DNA of 5,383 nt, taken from NCBI GenBank assembly GCA_030627725.1, contig DAOVSZ010000218.1, positions 1-5,383 on the forward strand, written 5' to 3'. The stretch comes from Desulfobulbaceae bacterium (lineage in GTDB: Bacteria > Desulfobacterota > Desulfobulbia > Desulfobulbales > DAOVSZ01). Numbering within the stretch: position 1 is the stretch's first letter; each line of letters begins with the position of its first letter. Positions 1 to 5,010 of the stretch are shown here, piece after piece. Under the pieces are notes generated by a model. It ran no database searches. It was not told the origin of the DNA and saw nothing but the letters and a program-made list of their open reading frames with translations. The position numbers and the translations under genes are program-made.

Positions 1-604
1 AAAGAACCGGTTTCAATGGTGCGGCGGCACTGTCTCTACCCATGCGACACGTTTTTCAACAGACAGATCCGACTATAACATTGTCCTCTTCTGTGATCGG
101 TTGAACCTGGCTGAGATTCTCGAACAGTTCGGCATAGAAAACGCCGAGGGCGGCGGCACGGTAAACGGCCGTATTCCTGTTTTCTATGAAAACGGCCGGA
201 TCCGGTTTGAAGATGCCTTCCTCTACTCCACACCAGGGGTCGAAGGAACGATCCGTATTCCGGGAACCGACTACCTGAAGGCCGGACTTCCACCGGGAAG
301 CCCACAATATTCACAACTTGATTTTGCAGGTGAGGCATTGAAAGACTTCAAATACAGCTGGGTGAAGCTGGCGCTTTTGACCGAGGGGGAAAATGCCGTC
401 TTAAAGATGCGGCTGAACGGAAAATCAGCAGAACCCATACCCTTCAGATATGAAAGGTCGCTTGGATACTTCAAAAGACTAGAGGCCGGATCCAAGGGAG
501 GGATTCACCAATCCATCCTTTTAGACGTCAACTTTCGTCTTCCTTTAAATGAACTCCTGGGATATGGTGAAAAGATACAGACTCTTTTTGACAGGATGCA
601 GTAA
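1..604 (+). CDS. ydbH: YdbH-like intermembrane phospholipid transport protein, C-terminal fragment
   Basis: The frame is open from base 2 to the TAA at 602-604, giving about 200 C-terminal residues; the start lies outside the window. E. coli YdbH is near 880 residues, so roughly the last quarter is visible. YdbH is an AsmA-like protein, anchored in the inner membrane, that spans the periplasm as a beta-rich lipid conduit; with TamB and YhdP it supplies phospholipid to the outer membrane. Visible here are alternating beta-type strands and a GGGTVNGRIPV stretch (from about base 151) resembling the conserved G-x-V-x-GRIP segment near the YdbH C-terminus. No transmembrane segment occurs in this part, as expected for the periplasmic end. 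The strongest support is context: a YnbE-type lipoprotein and a YdbL-type protein follow in the E. coli order. Identity comes from motif plus synteny, not alignment. An internal ATG or TTG near base 101 should not be taken as the start. Confidence 0.85.
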   Translation, partial: KNRFQWCGGTVSTHATRFSTDRSDYNIVLFCDRLNLAEILEQFGIENAEGGGTVNGRIPVFYENGRIRFEDAFLYSTPGVEGTIRIPGTDYLKAGLPPGSPQYSQLDFAGEALKDFKYSWVKLALLTEGENAVLKMRLNGKSAEPIPFRYERSLGYFKRLEAGSKGGIHQSILLDVNFRLPLNELLGYGEKIQTLFDRMQ

Positions 605-650
605 GTCAACTGGCGGGTTGCGGTTAAAAGACTTCCCTTGCCCCGTAGTA

Positions 651-685
651 CCCGTAAACTCGCAACTCGCAACCGTATACTAAAT
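651..685. repeat. Short heptamer-periodic repeat in the ydbH-ynbE spacer
   Basis: The 98-nt gap between ydbH and ynbE contains two perfect adjacent copies of ACTCGCA (658-664 and 665-671). They are flanked in the same 7-base phase by degenerate units starting ccc, acc and act (651-657, 672-678, 679-685). A GGTTGCG at 616-622 is the inverse of CGCAACC at 668-674, but the 45-nt loop and lack of a T-run make it a poor terminator. No function is assigned. Confidence 0.5.
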
Positions 686-689
686 TAAC

Positions 690-697
690 AAGGAGAG
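690..697 (+). promoter_or_regulatory. Strong ribosome binding site of ynbE
   Basis: AAGGAGAG lies with GGAG (692-695) 7 nt before the ATG at 703. This is the clearest Shine-Dalgarno sequence on the plus strand and fixes the start of the small lipoprotein gene. Confidence 0.75.
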
Positions 698-702
698 CCG
701 GG

Positions 703-912
703 ATGATACGAAAAAGATCGGTCGTGTCTACAATGCTGCTTTTCCTGCTGCTGACCAGCTGCAGCACGCGCCATGAGATTGAATCCAGGCACGAACTGGC
801 GCCGATTGAGATTAAACCGATTCATATCACCATTGACATCAACCTGAAGGTCGACAAGGCGCTGGATGATTTTTTTGATGATATCGATGCTGAAGAAAGT
901 AAAATAAAATAA
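703..912 (+). CDS. ynbE: YnbE family outer-membrane lipoprotein
   Basis: This 69-residue protein has a basic N-terminus (MIRKR), a hydrophobic stretch rich in Leu, and a lipobox L-T-S-C with the acylated cysteine at residue 20. Residue +2 is Ser rather than Asp, so Lol sorting to the outer membrane is expected. The mature part carries the APIEIKPIHITIDINLKVDK stretch, which matches the short amphipathic strand typical of YnbE (E. coli YnbE is about 61 residues). It ends in an acidic tail (DDFFDDIDAEE). In E. coli, YnbE multimerises on the inner face of the outer membrane and continues the beta-structure of YdbH to complete a lipid bridge. The start is set by the AAGGAGAG upstream. It lies 98 nt after ydbH and 29 nt before ydbL on the same strand, consistent with one transcript. 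Identification rests on size, lipobox, sequence resemblance and gene order. Confidence 0.88.
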   Translation: MIRKRSVVSTMLLFLLLTSCSTRHEIESRHELAPIEIKPIHITIDINLKVDKALDDFFDDIDAEESKIK

Positions 913-941
913 AAAATCTCTTGGATCATGGGGTTACGAAT

Positions 942-1316
942 ATGAAAAGATACAAACTGGTTCGAATAAGCGTGTTCTTTCTTGTGTCAGCCCTCCTCTT
1001 TTCCTGGTCTACCGTCCTTGCTGAAGGGATCAAAGACCGCATAAAGGCACGCCTGCCGGTGATCATCGAGCTCAAATCAAAGGGTGTAGTCGGAGAAGAT
1101 AACAGGGGGTATCTGGAATTTGTTGGAAGTTCAAAGGAAAAAGAAGATGTCGTGATGGCGGAAAACAGCGATCGCAAAAAAATCTATACCGCCATCTCCA
1201 GGCAGCAGGGAACCTCTGTTGAACTGGTTGGAGAGCGGCGGGCTGTCCAGATTGCGGGCAAGGCGAACCCCGGAGAATGGCTGCAGGATGCTCGTGAAAA
1301 GTGGACAAAGAAGTGA
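942..1316 (+). CDS. ydbL: YdbL family (DUF1318) periplasmic protein
   Basis: The 124-residue product starts with a Sec signal peptide: MKRYKLVR, a hydrophobic core at about residues 9-21, and likely cleavage after VLA (residue 27). The mature part of about 97 residues has the DUF1318 landmarks: a GVVGEDNRGYLEFV block (residues 48-61), a central charged helix with DRKKIYTAIS (77-86), and a C-terminal GKANPGEWLQ (106-115) followed by W and K residues, all paralleling E. coli YdbL. In E. coli, YdbL is a periplasmic protein that modulates the YdbH-YnbE interaction, acting chaperone-like. ATG 942 was chosen because it gives a proper signal peptide and has GGGG (930-933) 8 nt upstream; a TTG at 921 in frame would only add seven polar residues. 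Its TGA overlaps or nearly touches the possible starts of the next gene, suggesting coupling. Confidence 0.88.
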   Translation: MKRYKLVRISVFFLVSALLFSWSTVLAEGIKDRIKARLPVIIELKSKGVVGEDNRGYLEFVGSSKEKEDVVMAENSDRKKIYTAISRQQGTSVELVGERRAVQIAGKANPGEWLQDAREKWTKK

Positions 1317-1320
1317 AAAT

Positions 1321-1324
1321 GGAG
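1321..1324 (+). promoter_or_regulatory. Ribosome binding site favouring the 1331 start of the parvulin gene
   Basis: GGAG lies 6 nt before ATG 1331 but only 3 nt before ATG 1328. The other in-frame starts are GTG 1301, GTG 1313 (overlapping the ydbL stop as GTGA) and ATG 1319; they have no comparable purine-rich site at good spacing. Confidence 0.5.
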
Positions 1325-1330
1325 AAAATG

Positions 1331-2326
1331 ATGCGTTTGAATTGGAAAACAACTCCCCGGCTCATGCTTGTTACCCTGTTGATGTTTCTTACTGTAAATT
1401 CGGTTTCACTTGCTGCCGAGACCAAGACCGCTGATAAAAAAATCGCGGTGGTCGACGATGTGGTCATTACAATGGCCGAGTTGGATTATGTAACGAAACG
1501 TTACCAGAAAAACGTTCAAGAAAGGGGTGGCAATATCCCTGAAAAAAGCGTGACCGGTGTCCGGTCCAACTTGCTGGAATTCCTTATTGGCCAGAGACTG
1601 CTCTTTCTGGAAAGTGGAAAGTCAGGGATCGCCATTGACGACCAGATGCTTGAAAAACAGTACCTGGAGATAAAAAACTCCTATCCCGGCAAAGAAGAAT
1701 TTAATAAAATGTTACAAGAACACAACCTTTCTGAAGCGGCCTGGAAAAAAGACCTGCTCATCACAATAACCGTCAAACAGTATATTGACGAAAAAATAAT
1801 AAAACAGCTTACCATTACTGAAGAAGACGCAAAGTCCTTTTACGACAAATCGATCGAAAAATTCAAACAGCCTGAGCAGGTGCAGGCCAGTCATATCCTG
1901 ATCAACGTAGATGCGACAGCAGATGAGAAGAAGAAGGAAGAGGCATTAAGCACGATCAAGGGCATCCAGAAAAGGTTGCAGCAGGGTGAAGACTTCGCAG
2001 AGCTTGCCAAAGAGAAATCACAGTGTCCAAGCGCGTCGCGCGGCGGTGATCTTGGATATTTTGCCAGAAAAAAAATGGTGCCATCCTTTGAAGAGGCGGC
2101 ATTTTCGCTGGCTCCAGGGAAAATCAGCGATATTGTCGAGACCAGGTTCGGCTATCATCTGATAAAGGTGGTTGATAAAAAGCCTGCCGACACTATCGCA
2201 TTTGATGATGTGAAGGAGAGCATTCAACAATACTTACGAGCGGATTCAGCAAAAAAAGAGATCGCGGCTCACGTTGAGAAACTCATGAAAAAGGCAAAGA
2301 TAGAAAGGTTCCCGGCATCGTCGTAA
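1331..2326 (+). CDS. Exported parvulin-type peptidyl-prolyl cis-trans isomerase (SurA/PrsA-like)
   Basis: The 331-residue protein has a Sec signal peptide (MRLNWKTTPR, hydrophobic core 11-20, likely cleavage near residue 28 in SLAAE). There is no lipobox cysteine, so it should be soluble in the periplasm, unlike the PrsA lipoprotein. Residues about 36-165 are a charged helical SurA_N-like chaperone region. One parvulin (Rotamase) domain spans about 183-283, with ASHILI (186-191), GGDLGYF (238-244), MVPSFEEAAFSL (249-260) and TRFGYHLIKV (271-280). A short helical tail (290-325) follows, as in PrsA-type proteins. The family catalyses prolyl isomerisation and chaperones exported and outer-membrane proteins. 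SurA has two parvulin domains; this has one. ATG 1331 is chosen for its Shine-Dalgarno; starts at 1301, 1313 or 1319 would only lengthen the n-region by up to 10 residues. It directly follows ydbL, which suggests a role in assembling YdbH/YnbE or other envelope proteins (inference). Confidence 0.9.
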   Translation: MRLNWKTTPRLMLVTLLMFLTVNSVSLAAETKTADKKIAVVDDVVITMAELDYVTKRYQKNVQERGGNIPEKSVTGVRSNLLEFLIGQRLLFLESGKSGIAIDDQMLEKQYLEIKNSYPGKEEFNKMLQEHNLSEAAWKKDLLITITVKQYIDEKIIKQLTITEEDAKSFYDKSIEKFKQPEQVQASHILINVDATADEKKKEEALSTIKGIQKRLQQGEDFAELAKEKSQCPSASRGGDLGYFARKKMVPSFEEAAFSLAPGKISDIVETRFGYHLIKVVDKKPADTIAFDDVKESIQQYLRADSAKKEIAAHVEKLMKKAKIERFPASS

Positions 2327-2365
2327 TCCGTAACTCTTCAACTCACTACAGGATTGTATTGATCT

Positions 2366-3445
2366 ATGATGGATATTGCCGAACGTATCAAATGTCTTGA
2401 GCAGATTGACCTTTTCCATGCCTTTTCAGGAGAAGAACTTAAGCAATTCGCCGAACAGATCACGGAAGAGACCTTTGAAAGCAACCAGGACATCCTGACC
2501 GAAGGAGAACCGGGCGAGGAGATGTACATTCTTCTCCAGGGTTCCCTCAAGGTGTACAAGGAAAGCCGCACCATTGCCATCATCACCCCGGTAGATTATG
2601 TCGGAGAGATGGCCATCATTGAGACAAAGCCGCGCTCGGCATCGGTCCGGACCCAGGAACCGTGCCGTCTCCTCAAAATCACCTCCGATCAGTTCAAAAA
2701 ATATCTTGCAGGACAGCCAAAATCACTGGTCTCGATGATGAAGACCCTGAGCCGGAGGATCAGACAGGACACCGTTACGATTGCGTCCGAATATGAAAAG
2801 GCCAATATCATGATCCATGATATGAAGAATCTGCTCTCGGTCTTTTTATATCTGAGCGTTATCAAAAGAGAGCTTACAAGCGATGTCGGGCAGAAGGCCG
2901 TGGCCCACATGACCGAAGCCCGCCAGAACCTTGCCCTGCTCATGGAGGAGGCGCTGGCAAACGCGCGCCACCTGCAGCAGCTTCCTGTTCTTATGGAAGA
3001 TTCACTTTCCTCGCTGATTCTCGACCTGATTGAATCGGAACTGAAGGTCCATCCGGACGTGCAGGACAAAAAAATTTCCATTGCCATAGACAATACAGTC
3101 CCTAACTTCCTCTTTTCACGACTCGATATCAGGCGGGTCATAGTCAACCTGATTCTGAACGCGGCCCAGGCAAGCAACCCGGGAGACACAATCGCTGTTG
3201 AGCTGAAAAAGGCCGGAAATTATGCAGAGGTCCATATTATTGATAATGGATGCGGCATACTGGAGAGCGCCGGAAAGAAAATTTTCGAACCGCATTTCAC
3301 CACCAAAGAGAATGGTAGTGGTCTGGGATTGCCGTCCTGTAAATATATAGTTGAAGAAAAGCATGACGGCGTCCTGACCTACCGGTCCAGCCCGAACAGA
3401 GGCGCCACCTTTGTGGTCAGACTTCCTCTGGGCCAATCCTCCTGA
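2366..3445 (+). CDS. Soluble sensor histidine kinase with N-terminal cyclic-nucleotide-binding domain
   Basis: The 359-residue protein has no signal peptide or membrane segment. Residues about 12-128 form a CRP/PKA-type cyclic-nucleotide-binding domain: glycine turns at GEPGEEMYIL (47-56) and GSLKVY (59-64), and a phosphate-binding cassette GEMAIIETKPRSAS (80-93) retaining Glu81, Arg90 and Ser91. Real cAMP or cGMP binding is therefore plausible. A helical linker leads to a HisKA-like dimerisation segment with the H-box at HDMKN (phospho-acceptor His151, 151-155). The HATPase_c domain (about 245-355) has the N-box NLILNAAQA (261-269), G1 DNGCG (293-297), F-box IFEPHFTT (306-313) and G2 GSGLGL (317-322), all intact. 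It should autophosphorylate His151 and pass phosphate to a response regulator, but none is encoded in the window. Start: an in-frame stop at 2360 excludes anything earlier; the AGGA at 2350-2353 is 12 nt away and weak. It ends 2 nt before the PNP gene. Confidence 0.87.
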   Translation: MMDIAERIKCLEQIDLFHAFSGEELKQFAEQITEETFESNQDILTEGEPGEEMYILLQGSLKVYKESRTIAIITPVDYVGEMAIIETKPRSASVRTQEPCRLLKITSDQFKKYLAGQPKSLVSMMKTLSRRIRQDTVTIASEYEKANIMIHDMKNLLSVFLYLSVIKRELTSDVGQKAVAHMTEARQNLALLMEEALANARHLQQLPVLMEDSLSSLILDLIESELKVHPDVQDKKISIAIDNTVPNFLFSRLDIRRVIVNLILNAAQASNPGDTIAVELKKAGNYAEVHIIDNGCGILESAGKKIFEPHFTTKENGSGLGLPSCKYIVEEKHDGVLTYRSSPNRGATFVVRLPLGQSS

Positions 3446-3447
3446 GA

Positions 3448-4278
3448 ATGACTTTCATCAACCATCAAAACAAGGTCGAAGAGGCGCTCTCCTTTCTCCA
3501 GGAAAAAATCGATACGAATCCCAGGTGTATCATTATCCTGGGTACAGCCTTAGGCGGTCTCACGCAGCATATTGAGGATCCGATACGTATCCCCTATCAT
3601 CACATTCCAAACTTCCCAGAAGCAACTGCTCCAACCCACGACAACAACCTGATCTTCGGTCGTCTGCAGGGTGTGGATGTGGCCGTTCTTCAGGGGCGGT
3701 TTCATTTTTATGAGGGATATTCCGCGCAAGAACTCACCTTGCCTCTCAGGGTCCTTTCACTCTTGCAAAGTGAAATTTGTATCGTTTCGAATGCAGCCGG
3801 CGGGCTGAACCCCTCCTTTTCGCCCGGCACGCTGATGGTTCTCTCTGATCATATCAATTTTATCCCTGACAACCCTCTGCGCGGCCCCAATATAGACGAC
3901 TGGGGACCACGGTTCCCCGACCTCTCGGAACCCTATGACAGGGAACTCGTCGAGACAACTTTAAAGTGCGCGGCAAGGCTTAATATTTCCAAAGTGACTA
4001 CAGGCGTCTATACGGCAATCCCAGGCCCGAGTTTAGAGACTCCGGCAGAAACACGCTTCTTACGGAGTTGCGGCGCTGACGCGGTGGGCATGTCAACCGT
4101 GCCGGAGGTCATTGTGGCAAAACATGCTGGTTTACGGGTCCTGGGAATCTCCGTGGTGGCCAACATAAACGACCCTGACAACTTCAAGCCGATCATACTG
4201 GAGGATGTTATCGAACAGACTGCGAAAGTTGAGAAAAAATTCCAACAACTTGTTCTTGAGGTTATAAAAGAACTGTAG
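3448..4278 (+). CDS. punA: Purine nucleoside phosphorylase, trimeric (PNP-I / PunA) type
   Basis: The 276-residue length is normal for the low-molecular-weight homotrimeric PNP of the PNP/MTAP family. It catalyses nucleoside plus phosphate to free base plus (deoxy)ribose-1-phosphate. Landmarks in order: phosphate loop GTALGG (32-37, Thr33 where mammalian enzymes have Ser33), His64, GRFHFYEGY (83-91, Arg84 and His86 for phosphate, Tyr88 for the sugar), SNAAGG (114-119), the NPLRGPN segment (142-148), GPSLETPAE (193-201, base-binding Glu197) and GMSTVPEV (214-221, Met215 and Ser216). Asn239 corresponds to human Asn243, so 6-oxopurines (inosine, guanosine) are the expected substrates. Two departures: human Thr242 is Ala238 here, and human His257, which contacts the ribose 5'-OH, aligns with Leu251. 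ATG 3448 is 2 nt after the kinase stop with only a weak GAG upstream, so translation is probably coupled. A hairpin terminator follows 20 nt downstream. Confidence 0.93.
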   Translation: MTFINHQNKVEEALSFLQEKIDTNPRCIIILGTALGGLTQHIEDPIRIPYHHIPNFPEATAPTHDNNLIFGRLQGVDVAVLQGRFHFYEGYSAQELTLPLRVLSLLQSEICIVSNAAGGLNPSFSPGTLMVLSDHINFIPDNPLRGPNIDDWGPRFPDLSEPYDRELVETTLKCAARLNISKVTTGVYTAIPGPSLETPAETRFLRSCGADAVGMSTVPEVIVAKHAGLRVLGISVVANINDPDNFKPIILEDVIEQTAKVEKKFQQLVLEVIKEL

Positions 4279-4298
4279 GACTTGTGTCAGAATGAAAA

Positions 4299-4335
4299 AC
4301 AAAGGCTCCCCGGTAGAAAATCAGGGAGCCTTTGT
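4299..4335. terminator. Bidirectional intrinsic terminator between converging punA and apt
   Basis: A perfect 12-bp stem (ACAAAGGCTCCC at 4299-4310 with its complement at 4324-4335) encloses a 13-nt loop. Read on the minus strand it is followed within the stem base by a GTTTTTC run (revcomp of about 4294-4300), giving a classical rho-independent terminator for mtnP-apt. On the plus strand the descending arm ends in TTTGTGTAGT, a poorer U-tract, so termination of the punA transcript is probably weaker. Confidence 0.85.
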
Positions 4336-4340
4336 GTAGT

Positions 4341-4368
4341 AAAATCCGAAAGCTAAAATCCGAAAGCT
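4341..4368. repeat. Perfect 14-bp tandem duplication beside the apt stop codon
   Basis: AAAATCCGAAAGCT occurs twice head to tail (4341-4354 and 4355-4368), 13 nt before the apt stop triplet in plus coordinates. The unit can be split into two related 7-mers (AAAATCC and GAAAGCT), and GGAATCA (4369-4375) continues the phase. It sits in the 3' untranslated part of the apt transcript, between the stop and the terminator. Confidence 0.85.
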
Positions 4369-4381
4369 GGAATCAAGAACC

Positions 4382-4915
4382 TTATTCTCCTTCGAATTCG
4401 GTCTGGCAATAAATCGCATACCCCTTCTCCCGCATCTTGGCCTCGCCGCCGACATCAGGCAGGTTGACGATAAATGCGGCCTCGGCAATGATGCCGCCCA
4501 TTTTTTCAATCAGTTCACCGGCAGCCAGAGCGGTTCCGCCGGTGGCAAGCAGATCGTCGATCAACAGGATCCTTGCCCCCTTCTCAAAGGCGTCGGTATG
4601 GATCTCCATCTTGTCGGTCCCGTATTCAAGCTCATACTCCTGAGAGATGACCTCGGAGGGCAGCTTTCCAGCCTTTCTGATCGGGGCAAAACCCTTGCCG
4701 AGGGTATAGGAAAGAGCGCCGCCGATAATAAAACCGCGTGCCTCGATTCCGACAATAACATCAAACTCGATCGCATCTGAGAGATACCTCTGCGTAAAAT
4801 TGTCAATAACCAGTCGAAAGCCAACCGGGTCCTTGATAAGGGTTGTAATGTCTCTGAACATGATCCCCTTTTTGGGGTAATCCGGCACTGTCCTGATTCT
4901 GGATTTAATCGGCAT
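4382..4915 (-). CDS. apt: Adenine phosphoribosyltransferase
   Basis: The 177-residue cytoplasmic enzyme (usual length 170-185) converts adenine plus PRPP to AMP plus pyrophosphate. Motifs in order: the N-terminal PDYPKKGIMFRDIT (11-24), typical of Apt and involved in base recognition; VGIEARGFI (55-63); the catalytic loop region IRKAGKLP (79-86) with SQEYELEYG (91-99); MEIH (103-106); and the PRPP-binding signature ILLIDDLLATGGT (116-128) with Asp120 and Asp121. All key positions look intact. Start: the ATG at 4915-4913 gives the standard Apt N-terminus and is preceded by AAAGGAGA. It lies 95 nt downstream of mtnP on the same strand; MtnP produces the adenine that Apt consumes, so they are likely co-transcribed or co-regulated. 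The terminator past its stop has a good T-tract in its direction. Confidence 0.96.
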   Translation of the reverse strand: MPIKSRIRTVPDYPKKGIMFRDITTLIKDPVGFRLVIDNFTQRYLSDAIEFDVIVGIEARGFIIGGALSYTLGKGFAPIRKAGKLPSEVISQEYELEYGTDKMEIHTDAFEKGARILLIDDLLATGGTALAAGELIEKMGGIIAEAAFIVNLPDVGGEAKMREKGYAIYCQTEFEGE

Positions 4916-4924
4916 ATCTCTTGG

Positions 4925-4932
4925 TCTCCTTT
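4925..4932 (-). promoter_or_regulatory. Ribosome binding site of apt
   Basis: On the minus strand this reads AAAGGAGA. GGAG is 10 nt before the ATG at 4915, slightly long but the only good match, and it supports the chosen apt start. Confidence 0.65.
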
Positions 4933-4953
4933 TTATAATTGTTAAAACATAAA

Positions 4954-5009
4954 GCCATTAGATATTAGCTTTAAGCAAAATGCTAACAGCTAACAGCTGA
5001 ACGCTACAG
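4954..5009. repeat. Eight-unit degenerate heptamer array in the mtnP-apt spacer
   Basis: From 4954 to 5009 the sequence divides into eight consecutive 7-base units, each beginning with G and six of them with GC followed by T or A. Units 5 and 6 (4982-4988, 4989-4995) are identical GCTAACA; unit 7 is GCTGAAC and unit 8 GCTACAG, while units 1-4 are more degenerate. The array fills about 60 percent of the 95-nt gap and stops just short of the mtnP stop codon. No transposase-like inverted ends or convincing hairpin terminator are seen here. Confidence 0.6.
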
Positions 5010-5010
5010 T

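Noticed and set aside
36..495. Long minus-strand open frames opposite the ydbH fragment
   Set aside because: They lie antisense to a frame with recognisable YdbH sequence and conserved neighbours, show no family motifs and have low-complexity Arg/Ser composition typical of shadow frames.
616..674. Inverted repeat GGTTGCG/CGCAACC as a terminator after ydbH
   Set aside because: Seven-bp stem, 45-nt loop and no following T-run; more likely a by-product of the repetitive GTTGCG/CGCAAC sequence.
676..681. TATACT as a -10 promoter element ahead of ynbE
   Set aside because: Five of six bases match TATAAT, but no reasonable -35 hexamer occurs 16-18 nt upstream, and the gene fits an operon with ydbH.
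2321..2348. Heptamer array in the parvulin-kinase gap
   Set aside because: Only loosely periodic (AACTC recurs at 8, not 7), partly overlaps the parvulin stop codon, and has no exact adjacent copies; not strong enough to list as a repeat.
2689..3189. 166-codon minus-strand open frame inside the histidine kinase gene
   Set aside because: It is antisense to intact kinase motifs (H-box, N-box), is Ser/Arg-rich and shows no recognisable domain; a shadow of the real gene.
4932..4960. TTAACA and TATAAA elements (minus strand) as an apt promoter
   Set aside because: TATAAA overlaps the ribosome-site region and TTAACA is far too close to it to serve as its -35; no correctly spaced pair was found.
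4954..5009. CRISPR-like array
   Set aside because: Units are only 7 bp and contiguous with no spacers; no cas genes nearby.
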